Shown one piece after another: positions 1 through 13,616 of a DNA stretch of 64,000 nucleotides (positions within the stretch are counted from its first letter, which is position 1; every line of letters begins with the position of its first letter). This stretch comes from Eumeta japonica (taxonomy: Eukaryota > Arthropoda > Insecta > Lepidoptera > Psychidae), in NCBI GenBank assembly GCA_005406025.1, contig BGZK01000094.1, positions 680,501-744,500 on the forward strand, in the 5' to 3' direction. The notes beneath the pieces were generated by a model, which ran no database searches, was not told the origin of the DNA, and saw only the letters and a list, made by a program, of their open reading frames with translations. Made by a program: the position numbers and the translations under genes.

Positions 1-1849
1 TTATTCACTTTGCTATTACGATATGAAGTTATATAATCGTAACGCCAAAAAGTAGACAAGATTGTAATCGAATTTACGGGTTATGTATGCTGTATTTCAG
101 AAGGCAATCTCAATTTCCATATAAAAAAAATTCCTAAATTTTGTTTTTGCTTAATCAAAACAAATATTTAAGAAGTATTAAAATACGTTCATATGTCTAT
201 AATATAACCTACGACCAAGTAATATCAATTGGCACAGTAAGCTTTCATTCTATTTAAAAGTATTTAATAATTATATGAAAATTCTCATTTATTTTACACA
301 AATTCCTTCTGACAAATAAGGCACCTATCCATGCCTTATTTGTCAGAAGGCTAGGCGAAGACCATAGATCTCTACTTGTCACAATCAATAGGTATCTCGT
401 TTACTATTCTCATCAATTATATTTTATTGACACACATTTCATGTACGCCTTTTGGTGTATAGCTAATTTAAATTTGGCCCTTTTCTCTTATATCACCAAT
501 TTAATCCTATTTTCTAGAAGTTTTATGAATTTAATTTGAACCTTTATAATACAAACTCACTCTATACATTTCTTTCGTCAAAGTACTTTTATTAAGCTTT
601 TCTAGATATCTAAAGAAACTCAGTACGCTCAATGTACAACGAACCACTTTTTCATTATATATGATCACTGTTTATTCTTTCAGATTGCAATGTTCCCTCT
701 TATCGTAATATTTATATCTGTTTTTCGTGGACACTACCATGACCACCACTTCGTTTTCATATCAGACCGGAACTCAGGTGTCAATAAATATCGAGTTACT
801 TATATGCAATCTTACAGTCATTTCTAGATTTTATGCCAAACAGACTTCAATCCAAAATACAAAAATGTTTGGATTGCTCAAAAAAGTTACGCAATACTTC
901 CATTCAGATAATTTCTTAAACACTAATAAAATGTACATAGTTGGTGTATTTAATTTATTTACTAAAATATAATATTTACTTTATTACTGCATTTGATTTT
1001 TAACTAGTTTCTTTGTCTATTTGCCTTCTTGGCTTATAATATTATTCTTAAAAATTGTTTTATCCTTCACTAATTTTAATCATGTTTAGTTCAAATTTCA
1101 GATGACAAATTTTTCATTCTAGAGGAAAGATTATTTTTCTTTCGGTATTAATTTGTTTGATTCGGTTTTGCTTGCATCTACTCTGGGACGAATGTACTCT
1201 TGTATTCTGTAGTGAGTATTCTAGGGATCGATAAGAAATTCGAATGACCGAAGGAGAGATATAGGCAAAAAAAATCGCCCTTAAAACCTATTAAAATGAT
1301 TAATTAATATTGAGTTTGAATACCTTTTATTAACTTTTTTGTTCATCACTTCCATTAAAATCATATTCTTTGCTTAAGTTTAAGTGATGCTAACTACAAA
1401 AAACAATTATTTATTTTAGTAGTTTATAAATGTAGAAAAGTTATTATAAAATTTTTCATTTCGCAATTTTTTAACCGTTTTCTTTTCACTTCTGGTTTAA
1501 TGTAGTTATAAAAGTATATATACATACACCAACCTATATATATATATATATATATATTTACTATCCTCAACATTTCAAAACTTGAATATTAAAATTAAAC
1601 CTGCATTCCGAAAAAATAATATGAAAAACATGGACAAACGGACATATACAAAAGTGGTCTAATTGTGAATGCTAGGTATCCTTTTCTATTACTGGAAATT
1701 TCATATGAAATATGTGGTACATTATATTATAAAAATGTGTTTTCACAAAAAAGTATTATCACATTTTGGCACAAACGTAAGTTTGGATAGCTCTTCTTCT
1801 TGTATAGCTTTTTATGATTTATTAATATATTTTTAGCTCGACAAGCAAA
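1..1849. other. AT-rich upstream DNA, no gene
   Basis: Apart from the hairpin at 305-350 and an AT run at 1535-1558, I see no coding or RNA feature. The 81-codon frame at 727-972 has no recognisable content. Confidence 0.6.
305..350. repeat. Perfect 19-bp inverted repeat, 8-base loop
   Basis: CCTTCTGACAAATAAGGCA (305-323) pairs perfectly with 332-350. At 46 bases in total it is too short for a typical pre-miRNA. Confidence 0.9.
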
Positions 1850-2000
1850 CGTAGCTGCGGCCATAGCTTTTGTATCGGTTACAATCCCAGGTCCTCTCTA
1901 GGTTCCAATTTCGGCTCTCTTTTGAGTTACAAAACTGATTCCTCCTTAGATTTCAATCCTCATGCCACTCTTGGTTCCAGTGTTGATACCGCTCTCGGGT
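1850..2000 (-). repeat. GGGATC-type imperfect hexamer repeat, copy A
   Basis: In reverse complement this reads as irregular GAGAGC/GGTATC/GGAACC/GGATTG units ending ACCGATACAAAAGCTATG. It matches the structure of the copies at 13.1, 48.1 and 61.8 kb. Confidence 0.45.
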
Positions 2001-2065
2001 ACAGAATTGAATTAGACGATGCCATGTGGCATTGAGCCATGTGGGTAGAAATATTATTTAAAAAA

Positions 2066-2222
2066 ACGGAGCTCTCAATAAATAGATATTCCTTAACAAG
2101 ACAGAACTCGTTGAGTAGATATTCTTTACCATAACAGAAATCTCTATAGGGAGACATTTTTTTAATAAAGCAGAACTCTCTGCAAATAGATATATTAATA
2201 AAACAGAAATCTCTGTAGGTAG
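2066..2222. repeat. Tandem minisatellite, about 5 units of 33-36 bp
   Basis: Units start near 2066, 2101, 2134, 2170 and 2203, each beginning ACAGAACTCTCTG or a close variant. In the minus frame (1960-2259) this gives a repeating CREFCFIK-like peptide, which is a repeat artefact and not a protein. Confidence 0.6.
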
Positions 2223-3054
2223 TTACCTCGATAGCCACATCATGTTCTTTATTTTTCAAGACAAAATTTTGGTTCTGGTATTCCTGTTGCGATATAAAGT
2301 ACCCATAATATGAAAAAAATTTTGAAGCTTAACCAAAGTTTGAAGGAGTATAGCGACACCAAAGATATACAAATCACAATCCGTACAGTTTATCGCTATA
2401 TAAATCATATATTTAACTCTAAAAATAATAAATAATATAAAATAAGTATAGTCTTAATACAGGTTGAATAAAATTTACATGTGATGTAGTGATTGAAGTT
2501 TTGTATATCTCTTACCAATAGTTATTTTAAAAATTTTACCTTGTAAAAATAAGCTATAAAATTTCATTTTCATTTTGAAATATTCTTTAGAACAGCAAAA
2601 CTCAAATACCTATCAAAATGCAACGTACGTTACGTTAAATTTAATTTGTTAAATAAAAATGTAATACTTCGTTAGTGGGGACCACTGACTGCATGAAATT
2701 TATCGCAATCTGCCCAGCATTTCTTATTTTGGTCGCGAAGGTCATTCTTAATGCAATGTAACCTTAACCCGTTTTAATATCGATATACATTATACATGCA
2801 CACGCTTATATGACCTAGATATGCGGTTCCAGCCTAAACTCCATTAAAAACATTTAAAAAGCCTGTTTTATTATAGAGTCTTGAATTAACAAACCTCAAA
2901 ATATCTATACAAAATTTCAATAACAAAACCTCATTTTAGTGTTTCTGCTTCAAAGCACTCGTTAAACACACCTTCAGAATGCCGACGATATATTAATAGC
3001 AAGATGTGAAATAATTTCCACTTCGGTAGGTACCTACAAGGCAGTTTAAAATTA

Positions 3055-3220
3055 GTCGGCCCGCGCCCGCGCCGGGAAGCGACGCGCGTGACGCCGAATT
3101 TAAATTGCCCAATCAATTTTTAATTTTGTTCTCCGGTAGGCTCGTGCGGCGAGAGTGAAAACAATAAGCTAACGCGCAATCAAATCGACCTAGCAGGTAG
3201 GAGTGCTGCTGTGGGAAATT
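3055..3220. promoter_or_regulatory. CpG-rich island, possible regulatory element
   Basis: A short GC-rich segment in AT-rich DNA, followed by CAATCAATTTTTAATT, which holds several homeodomain-type cores. No ORF with recognisable content. The regulatory role is inferred from composition only. Confidence 0.25.
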
Positions 3221-3704
3221 GATAGGTTATTTTCTCTAAGTTATTAAACAAAAGAAGATTGTTTTGTTCAACAATTTATCTACTTGGCATTTTTCCCATT
3301 CCATTACATGTCGTACTGAGAATGTTCATATATAAAACTACAAATAAATTATGAAGATTATTACAACAGAGGCCCTAAAAATGAACCACGAATACAAATT
3401 AGTATATCTAGTACAGATATACAAATCTCAAAATTAGTGTATTTATACTAGAGTTTTACATAAAAGCTTCAGTAGCGAAAGTTTTTATTTTTTCATTTAA
3501 TAAAATATTTTTCATACCCTAACAAATATTTGTTTCAGTACACAAAAAAAAGATAATTCCTAATTTCTTACATAGTATACTAATAAACTGAATTTATTAA
3601 TTACATATTCTCAAAATACTGTATGAGATCAACTTATAATAATAAGTAAAGATATATTACCTGAACAAAATAAACTTTAAATTAAAACATTCCAACATCA
3701 ATGT

Positions 3705-3850
3705 ATCGCTGAACGGGTCGCACATGTATCGTTTGCTTATAGATGAAAAGAGATAGAAAAACAGCGAACTCAATCATTGTGCACGATTGTCGGCTTTGGC
3801 ACGATGAAGCGTCAGCCATTATGGCTGCCGTTCGGTTGAATTGTAACACA
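3705..3850. promoter_or_regulatory. Island with palindromic Pho/YY1 site
   Basis: CAGCCATTATGGCTG at 3813-3827 is a perfect 7+1+7 palindrome holding two inverted GCCAT cores. The surrounding 150 bases are less AT-rich than the neighbourhood. Confidence 0.3.
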
Positions 3851-4628
3851 AAACTTCATTTGATCGTCTTGAAAATTAAAACGCAAAAGTAAACATCACT
3901 AAAAAGAGAGAAGACAACTAAACACAACACCGTTGTACAATTTTATTGCAAATTAACAAAAGATTTTTGATCCAAAACAAGCCAAGCTTTTGGCCTGTGC
4001 TCAGTCTCCATCCTGTTGCTTTGTAATAAATCCATTGTACAGAGACGTATTCTAGACGTGACATAGCCTTAGCATTTTTTCCATCTTATAATATCTCACT
4101 GGGGTAACCGTTCATCTATTCATAGTTTTGTTGTGTCTGTAACATTATGGTCAGTTAAAGTGAAAGTTATACATTTTTTAACAGTAGACGACATAGCTTA
4201 CTATCGGTCGAATCAAGCAACGTCTCCCAAAAATAGAAGACGTTTCAGATGTACTCGGGTATACTATCTTGTCCACTACACATATGAAAGAACGAAATAG
4301 TACACCCCGCACGGAACCTCTTTAGAATGAAAGAACTTATATCTAAAACAGAAATTTTGGGTATGAAATGATTAGACATCATCCAAAATGCCATCTTCCA
4401 ATCAATGCTGCTAACACAATCTATTTTTCCAATCAAAATAATAATTTAACTAAAAAGTGTGTCAGATTTTAAACACCTCTACGCAGGGTACCTCCCCCCT
4501 CAATTTTCTTATTTAAGGCATTTAAAAATCCTTCTATTCTCACTAAATTACATCTGAGACTTCCAGGGTTTTTAATCAATAAAAGACAAAAATTATTTAA
4601 GATACTTTCTTTTAAAAAAAAATAGTCT

Positions 4629-4630
<2 letters not shown>

Positions 4631-4692
<62 letters not shown>
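4631..4692. repeat. (AT)n microsatellite, about 62 bp
   Basis: An uninterrupted AT dinucleotide run. Confidence 0.97.
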
Positions 4693-4696
<4 letters not shown>

Positions 4697-5052
4697 AGGA
4701 AAAAAGTTACTCTAAGCTTTATTCTTGTTTCATAATATTAAGTAATAGTTTCATTAACATTTTCTTTTAATATTAACGTTTTTGTTCCTGCATTATTTAT
4801 AAAGAGATATTGCTTTGTGCGACTTAGAGTTTTGTTCCAATTGTTCATTAAGTTATTAACTTAAAAAAAAATTTTTTTTCGTTCCACTTGAAAAACAAAC
4901 AAAAAAAAACCGGTCTAAAACAGAAAATTATATTATTGTATAAACATATGTACCAAACTTTAATTATGATTTGCAACCATATTTACCATTTAGCAAATAT
5001 CTTGAAATCATAACACTTTATATGCTCCGTAGACACTCACACACATTAACAC

Positions 5053-5072
5053 GTGTGTGTGTGTGTGTGTGT
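5053..5072. repeat. (GT)n microsatellite
   Basis: Ten GT units, preceded by ACACACATTAACAC. Confidence 0.95.
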
Positions 5073-6310
5073 ATGTCCATTATGTACAAAATATTTCGAA
5101 ACGACGTCGCATCGTTCATTATAGAATTAATAAAGTAAAAAATTAAAAAAGTACATTAAGCATTTAATTTTTCTATGCCAAAAGTAAGACATTTGTTTCC
5201 TTCAAAACATTGACAGTCTATGGACTGAACTGTCAAGCACTCGATCATTGTGTACAAAAAGGCACAATTTGAATGTGGCCAACAATAAAATACTACCTTT
5301 GTATATTTACCTTATATGTAGCCTAAGGCATTTTGTTAAATAAGTTTTATTTATGTAAAAAACAAAAAAGTCTCAAAGTAAAAATATTTGGTTATCAGTA
5401 TCATACTCCTCCATAAACAATATTATTTCAGTAGCATTACATTTGGTATATGTTTATTCTATTAAGGACTAAAAATAACTTAAGTTCAGTACATTTATAT
5501 TTTTATTCTCTGATTCCGACCCTGGTAACGACACGCTCCGCCCATTATGGTAACAGAAGTTGGTGGCTGCTCCTTCGAAATATCTCGTTTGGAGGCCATT
5601 TTGTAGAGCGTGCGTGAACGAGATAGCTTCACATTCGTAAGGGTATAGAAAGTGCGCGCGCGAATGAGACAATTATGTAAAGTCAGGTCAGTTTTAATGG
5701 CAGAGTTGACCTACACACAGCAGATAGGGAAAGTATGTGGAGACAGATCTATTCAAAACGGGAATGGCTTCCCGACGGACCGAATAGGCCAATTTTTCTG
5801 AAAATTTTCATAGTATTCTCAAAATTTTTACGTGAATTCTAACTACAATATTTAATGTATGAATATTTTTTTACATAAATCAATATTTTGTTCCGCGGTT
5901 TTATCAAAGTCACCACGCATATATTAATCATGATTTTTGTCCAGTATAATTATTTTGTACGCAATTATAAATACTGGTGTAATTTTAGATATATTGCATA
6001 TATATAGCAATTTTAATTGTATAAGTAATAGTGATAAATTAGTATTCTTCAGTAAAACAAACAGAATTAATAAATGGAGAAAACAATAGTGAAACAAAAA
6101 TCATTAAATTCGTCATGTTTCAGGGCTCAGCCTTTCAGTATTTTCAATACTTAGAACAAAGATAAGAACAATAATCTAATATTTGCAGGGAAAATTTAAT
6201 TATATTAATGTCTAATTAATTTTGATACTTCTATAGTAATTACAATATTAAAAGTTCGCACAACATTACAACTTGAGATTTTGCTTTGATTTGTGTATAG
6301 AAAGTATATC

Positions 6311-6353
6311 GCAACATAGTGTTTTAACTTTTGTAAAACACTATGAATGTTGC
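6311..6353. repeat. Stem-loop, 12-bp perfect stem plus outer pairing
   Basis: CATAGTGTTTTA (6315-6326) pairs with 6334-6345, and GCAACA/TGTTGC extends it with a bulge. Confidence 0.75.
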
Positions 6354-7746
6354 TGTAAATTCTTCGTATAATTATTTTTATAGTCTTCATTTTAAACTAC
6401 TATCAACGTGATCGTACAAGTCAACTATTTTTTTGGGTCTACATGCTAAATACATGTTCTCCACTTTTTTCAAGTGAGTTTTATAAAAAAAATTTCCATA
6501 AGAAATTTAAAGAGTAGATTTTTCATTTTAACAGTCCTCCACAGTTTGAGATCCTAGGAAGCCTTTCTGATGATTTTCAAAAGGAAGTCCATTGTCCACT
6601 ATGTGTTATGTGTTTGTGTATTTCAACCTTGAATACCCTTAGAACGAATAAGCCGACTTACATCAGAGTTGTGGTATTGGAAAGGATTTGACTGAATATT
6701 GATTTCCTAAATATTTGTTGTCAACATATATTTTAAACAAGTGCAAAAAAATTTTGACAAGAAGTTTCTTGGAATAGTTTCTATATTACTCTACCAATCA
6801 TTTCTATAATCTAACTGGCTCTATTCCTAATAAAACTGCATTGAATCGTGTTCCTTTATCCGTTCTCTTTTTTTATTCGAGAGATGTTATGAACGAAAAA
6901 TTTTTAATAAGCTTTTTGTATAATATTTATTACATATTTTAAGTAGATTAAAAGAAGAAGTGAGAATTGATCAACAGGTATCGCTGTCGAAAACATTTCA
7001 ATAAACAACGTTTTTTAGATTTTTTGACCGATCACATGTCGTTTAAGATTCTGGGGAAATTTATACGTTAACTCTAGAAGTATAGTTTCCTTTCTCTTTA
7101 AGTCAAATGATTCATTATTGACATTTCAATCTTTAAATGAGTTGGAGAAAAACGCAGTGCTGCAGGATTGATGGCACGAATCGCGTTCCTACGTCACACG
7201 TGTGGATGTGTGTGTATATACTGATGAACAAGTTGATCATTGTATTATATGTGTTAGAGCATATGTACCAAACTTTATCTACCAAAATAATTTATCTGAC
7301 TGTAAACTATTCATATTATATACATTGATACACACATACACAATACCTGCTTATTAAATTAAATTTTTTGGAGTCGGTGCCAGATAAGGCAAGTATAACA
7401 TGACTAAACATTCGCCATATGACTTATTGACTTCATTGCATAATATATTCATTATGTCTACCCACTTAAGTGTCGAACGTGAATTTTTATATTCCAAAAC
7501 TGACTGAAAACGACAGCGCATGAGGCGGGAAGGAGCACAAATAAACTGACAGCGACTCCACAAAAATAAAATAATGAGTGAATATTGTGCATATTTAAAT
7601 AATGATCATTTAACGTGTTTAAATTTCTTTTGTAGGCCTTAAAAATATTAATAATAACTTTTTGCTTTAAGAGATTTTAAAGTTGGTTGTATTTTTTTTT
7701 ATATAGAATTTTATAGGAAGTGTTTTTTCTCTGTGTAACTAATTGT

Positions 7747-7938
7747 AGTTTCACTGCCCGTCTCTTGGCTTTATCATCACACCGTGATTACAAAGTTTAA
7801 TGTACAAGGCCCATCAAAACAAAAACAACCAAACCAAACTAGGAGTTTCACTAGTAGCCCTTCAAGAGTTCCACTATCCACCTGCTGGCTTCATCATCAG
7901 ACTGTCGTTCCAAAATGTAATGTATAAGACTCATCAAA
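7747..7938. repeat. Two-copy tandem repeat, about 120-bp period
   Basis: AGTTTCACTGCCCGTCTC..CTTTATCATCA at 7747 recurs as AGTTCCACTATCCACCTG..CTTCATCATCA at 7867. Each copy continues to (C/T)CATCAAA. It resembles a minisatellite often seen inside lepidopteran mobile elements. Confidence 0.55.
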
Positions 7939-10027
7939 GATGGTTTATCAACCGTCTTTAGAATAAAGGAAATAGAAACAGAAATCAGCGTCAAAACAGT
8001 ATTTATTAACTAGATGTACCTACATAAAGTATGACTTATTTATAACTCTATTTTTTTATTAGTATTTATAAGTATCTAAAGAACTCCAAAGCAATCTGTT
8101 AATAAGTAAATATTAACGTACCTATTTCGTTATTACAAATAAATATTAGTACTCTCCTTCACATTCATCACAATTCATAAGTAGGGAAACAGCCTATTTC
8201 AAAAAAATTCATAATTCCCATAATATTCGCAACTTTAAAATAATAAAAAATGCAGCTGCATATATTGAGTCAATCTTCAATATGAAAATTACGTACTTGA
8301 AAAATTGCCTTCAGGAACCTCTTAAAAATATCCATTTTTAGCTGCTTTTAACGATTTTCACAAAAAATATCAAACTTTTTCGAAATCGTTTTTCATCGTC
8401 ATGTATTCCTTGTCTTTACGTATTTTTCCATACCTTAATCACTCGTAAAACCTAGAGCTTACAACACCAGCACAAATTGGCATTTTCGCTGAAAATAGCG
8501 CCCCTACTCAAAACTATTCAAAAAGATTTTCAATGTTAAAATATTTTTATAACAATAGTGTTTGGCAGAAATAATGGTGACTACCATATAGCGCAATGAA
8601 CTAAGAGGTAACTTTATGTAACGTGTGTCATAAGGATGATGGCAATTTCTCAAAAATAACAACTCTTAGGTACTATCAACTTCTTCTTTACAAATCATAT
8701 CTTCGTAAGGGATCACAAAAGTACCATTAAGTAATTATCTATTTGTGTGATTATAAATTCAAGCGATAGACAATTATTACTCAACTTTTTTCGTTTTTAA
8801 GAAATTTGAGAGTATTTGTAAAACGTCCTCAAAAATAGATAGAAAATTTACTATTATTTTTAATTTTAAATAAGTTATTAGCATTTTTCCACACTTTTTA
8901 TAGCATTTTAGTTGTTTCAATGATGCATCTTTTAATGCAGTTTTCATTTGTTCTATCATAACAATTGCAAAAGTTACGCCCCCGTCACGTTCATTGAAAA
9001 AGAGTAGGTAGGTACCCTACTGAACCAATCGAAAAAAGTATTTTCAGTTCTAAATTAAATGAAATTAAACTCAATGCACGTGAGTTTGCAGTTGTTGTGC
9101 TTAAGCACGTCACACGGGCATACATTCGTACGAAAGAGGGAAATGTGATTAATTATTTCTACTTCAGTGCTTCTAAGACTAGTTCTTCAAAATTGACTAA
9201 TATGTACGCAAGTGAAGTGTGATTTACAAATTTCACGCACTACACTATTCTGTCATTAAAAAATGTGACAATAAATATGATAGAATATTGTTTAGAGTAA
9301 CGAGTACGACGAGATTTACGGTAACATTCATATATGTCATAATTGATACGTAACGGAGATTCTACTAATAATTAATTTTACTTAACAATAACTTACTCAA
9401 AAAAAAGTTTCAGCTGCTTCTTTCGACAACTCCTTTTCGCAATATGTAAAACAATACTGGTCGTGTTCTGTATAAAGTATGAAATGAATGCTTAAAACGA
9501 TGGACAGTTATTTAGTAGTAATATAGTAGTAACACTTTTTTTTTCAAAGTAAAATATTACTATACATGCGATTGGTTCGTACGAAGGCACGAAAGCGTCA
9601 AAAAAAAAGCCAGCTAGTTAATTCTAGCAACCCCTCTCATAATCGTGCATGCTTATTACAAAAATCTATTATTTCTGTATTAGACACCCTTTTGTTTAAG
9701 GCTTCGTAGAGTTCCTTTACTCTAGCATATTTTATATACCGAGAAATATAGCCGATCAAACCTAGTAATAAATTTCATTATCGCTGAAATGATTTTATTA
9801 TTCGAAACAACATATTTCGAGCATTGCATGAATCAACTAGTGCCATATAAAAGCCTAGCGGCTGTCGACCACCCTCTATAGTTACTAACACAATTTAAGC
9901 TCGTAACAGGACACTAATTCTCGTACAACTTTAAGAAGATTTTGCGGTTGTAGGCAGTCGTATTTACATCATAACCGTCTCTCCGCTTGCTTAACGTTCC
10001 GAAGCCGTATCTCGCCTGCTAGAATCA

Positions 10028-10305
10028 CACTGAAAAAAATATTCCTAACCAAGTTCGAATTTGTCTTGGTTAAATATATTTTGTTGTAATAACTAAATAA
10101 TTCATTGTATTAACAAATAATATGTGTGATTTAACCAATCGGATCAATCGTACTAACATACAGGTTGGTTAAGACAACCAAAATATTGATTCGCTCAAAA
10201 TCAACAATCTAAATTTATTATGTTATTGTTATTGTTGTTGTTGTTATTGTTATTAATTCATTATGTTCAAATTTATGGTTGGAATGACCAATTTTTTTTT
10301 CAGTG
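10028..10305. mobile_element. Short non-autonomous DNA element (MITE-like)
   Basis: Begins CACTGAAAAAAATATTC and ends with the near-reverse complement AATTTTTTTTTTCAGTG, giving terminal inverted repeats of about 14 bp. The 278-bp interior has subterminal AACCAA/TTGGTT motifs and a TTGTTATTG run near 10220-10250, with no ORF. The superfamily is not assignable by eye. Confidence 0.55.
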
Positions 10306-10959
10306 CAACTAATCAAAAACACCTACAACCTGTTCTTCGAGAAAAGTTACGTATATCGTGTTTGAATGTTCAAATATTAAGTATTCTTTTATCAATAACA
10401 CATTAACTTAAATTTTTGCATAGAAAAATATTTTTAGTTTCACGATCCGCGATGATAAGCGCGAACTTAACCATTGTTTAAGTACCATAATAAAAATATC
10501 TTTGACAGTTAAACATAAAAAAACGATTTTCCTATTTGTCAGACAATATAAACTTACTTCAATTCATAATAGCCATGCTTGTTACAATAATTCTTTTGCT
10601 TTTCAAAACTATTGCCATAACTTAATTATTAAAATGTTTTTTAAAAAATAAGAAAGTAACACAAGTATTACCTGTTCAAGTTCAACAAACAACGAAAGAT
10701 GTTTGTTAATTGCATCAAAACAATATCTCAGAACAATTAATTAATAAATATTTAATAATTAGTAAATACACATTAACGTATTCATTCAAATTTAATATTA
10801 CTATCAATTTGTAACAATATCAGTAGTATTGTATAATATATTGTATTGTAACAATATCAATAACACAAATATCAATGTGAAAACGTATCCGTACCATTTA
10901 AGTGGCTACTATTTCAACTATACTGCAGCATGTTGTAAAAATCCACAACAGATTTTCAG

Positions 10960-11200
10960 CCAGGGCCAAGATCAGCCGCGAAAGAGCACCACACCAAGCT
11001 TATTATAAACTCGTGATAAATTCTCGCCCAGCAATCCAACATTTTATCAAACACGTCGACTATAATATAAATATAGTCGCAGCGCGGACACGCGAACCAA
11101 GATCACTCCAGTAATACGACGCTGCAAACTGAAGCTCCTACACGAAACGTTACGGTTCGTTGCGCCGCTCGGACGGCCCTGGTCGTGTGCATGTATTTTA
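10960..11200. promoter_or_regulatory. GC-richer island with paired TTTTATCAAAC motifs
   Basis: TTTTATCAAAC occurs near 11042 and again near 11196. Between them is an 8-bp inverted repeat (CGACTATA at 11057-11064, TATAGTCG at 11072-11079). CpG content is higher than in the flanks. The function is unknown. Confidence 0.25.
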
Positions 11201-13084
11201 TCAAACGACATGTATAATTTGGTGAATAAATAGACAGTAATTACCGACCGGCCATCACGTAATAACATCACAGCTAGAGGTGGTAATCCCTTAGCCTTGC
11301 ATTTTTAAAATGTTTAATTTGTGATTGAATATTTTCGCCCTTTTTCGTTACGCAATATTTGTATATTTTACAATGTAATTAAATTACAAAGGCGCGACTC
11401 CGCTAGGAAATGAAACCTGATCGATCTATCGTGCTATGATGTAAGTGTGAGACTAGAATTAATGAATGGGTTGTTTACTGGGGCTGGGATTTCACGCAAC
11501 CATTATCATACGTGACGCATACAAAGTCCTTCATTCTTCTCGTGTGTAATTACACGTTATAAAAAAAATTAAACTATTTTTTTTTTGGAATGATAATTTT
11601 TAATATTAGCCGTGCTATCGTGCGTTTATCTAAACTCTAAACAATGGTATAACACTGCGTTATTTATTCTACGATGTCTAAATTGATATGTAAATACATC
11701 TGTCAATATAATTATTCACAGCCTTCTATTTAATTAAAGCGAGTGAAAAAGTAGAACTATGGAGAAACGAAATTTTAGGATTATTTCACGTTTCTTTCTG
11801 AAGCTATTCTGGATTTAAAAAAAATGTAATTTTATTTCTCATGTCCGTATTTTAATGTAGATCTTGTACAGCTTTTTTTTGTTTATTAAAAAGTATTAAA
11901 AACAACATAAAAATAGCAAAAATAAAAATGAAAAAGTATATTTACACAAATAATTTATTTAAAGTAAGTCAAAACTTGACCCAAGTTCGTAAAACACTGA
12001 CTTTAGATAACTTTACTCCATACGACATAAACTAGATTACATTAGTGCATAAATATAAATTATGTATCACAAAATATTATATCTTTATTTAATAAATTGC
12101 ACTTTTTCATGACAATGGGTAACTTTTTAGCAAGTAAAGCTAGATCTTATAAAAAAATATTGAAAATTTTTTGGTAAACAATTTTTGACCTTGTCTCAAG
12201 AACCTACATTTAGACATAAGTACATAGAAAATAATATATTTGCATCATACTTTTTCCAAAATCTACATCGCTATGCCTTGAGGATCATTTTGAAATAGTG
12301 TCATATCTAGTAGGTATTTAGATTGACAAATTGCACGAAAAAAAAAGTTCTTTTGAGGTTTATGTACCTTTCTTTTGAACATATTTAACAGAAAAGAACG
12401 GCATTGACAACTGAACAAAGTATAAACCCGTTTAGTAAAGCGTTCTTGTTCTATGTGTATCTGTAAATATTTTTTTATGTATGTTTAGCGATAATTTCGT
12501 CAATTATAGACCAATTTCGAAAATTTTAAAGAAAAATCAATAATATTTATGTAATGCGTTCTTTTATTTTATATATATTATTCGATTTCTGCTTCAATGT
12601 CAACTCTGGTTATTTTTGTTCCCGTAACTAGTTGTTAACTGTCGTTATTAAAGTCAATAAGTAAAAATTGAACAGATATTTACAAATATTTGTGAGATGG
12701 AAAAACTTTTTATTTATTGATGCCTTTCTTTATCAAAGTTCGTCACTGCACGTACGCTCCACTTTATGTTTGAACTTGTATTAATTACAATTTACATAAC
12801 TTGTAATCCGATTAATCTTATGTGAGAAAGTTTGTATGTTTGGATGTTAAGACGTTTGTTACTCAATCACAATTCAACAGCTAAACAGAATTATCTGACA
12901 GCATAGTAATACAGTCATATATATAGTTATATATCAGAATAACATATAGCCTATAATTTGTAAAGATACTAACTTTTGCTCGCGTCTTTGTGTGATCTTA
13001 CGAGGAATTCCTTATTTATGCCGATTGGTTATTATGTTCAATGTTCAAGAGAGATACAAGTTCAATATCTATTCGGTATTGAAA

Positions 13085-13460
13085 TTACGAGCGGGACCGG
13101 GAAGAGTATCGAGAGCGTAGGTGAGATCGTATCATGACAAAAATGTTTGCGGCTTTAAGTGTATAGTCAGAGCGAGATTATCGGTTTTTCTGGTGCGGAA
13201 TCGAGAACGGGACCTAGATAGGGATCATGATGGATGACGTCATCGATCGATATAAAAGATGACAGAATTCGTTATACGTTCATGCCGCCGCAGCCGCGGG
13301 TGAATTATGCACATACATTTTGAAAAAAAAAAAATTTTTGTCCGGAATCAGGATGGAAATCAAAAGCAGCGATAATATCGGTATCGTTGTTTAACAGAGC
13401 GATCGGTGGAAATAAATGATGAAAGATTTTATGTCCACGCGGGCGGAGCCGCGGCCAAAA
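13085..13460 (+). repeat. GGGATC-type dispersed repeat, copy B
   Basis: Irregular units (GCGGGACCGGGAAGAG, GCGGAATCGAGAACGGGAC, AGGGATCATG) are followed by ATCGATATAAAAGATGAC and a tail CCACGCGGGCGGAGCCGCGG (13435-13454). The tail is a familiar lepidopteran repeat end. The TATAAAAG at 13251-13258 belongs to this repeat. Confidence 0.5.
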
Positions 13461-13616
13461 CGTAATTGTATATAAGTAAAAATTAGATATATATATATAC
13501 ATATGCGTGTTTATAACAATAACATAAAAAGATAATTCAGTAATAATAGTTATAAAAAGTGTATTATTAAAAAAAATTAAGATACTAATTTTTTATTGTG
13601 TATTAATACTATTATA

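Larger units (their letters stand above)
2223..7746. other. AT-rich upstream DNA, mostly featureless
   Basis: Contains the two small islands, two microsatellites and the 6.3 kb stem-loop listed elsewhere. 5520-5680 is GC-richer, with a 67-codon minus frame that may be a repeat remnant. AGGTCA near 5683 and TGACCT near 5707 form a widely spaced inverted pair of nuclear-receptor half-sites. Confidence 0.5.

Noticed and set aside
9158..9172. TCTACTTCAGTGCTT shared with 38064-38078 as a conserved initiator
   Set aside because: A 15-base match in 64 kb of biased composition is expected about once by chance, and neither copy has a DPE at the right spacing.
13251..13258. TATAAAAG as a gene promoter downstream of an ATGACGTCAT palindrome
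   Set aside because: It lies inside dispersed repeat copy B; the same position in copy D reads GATACAAAAG.
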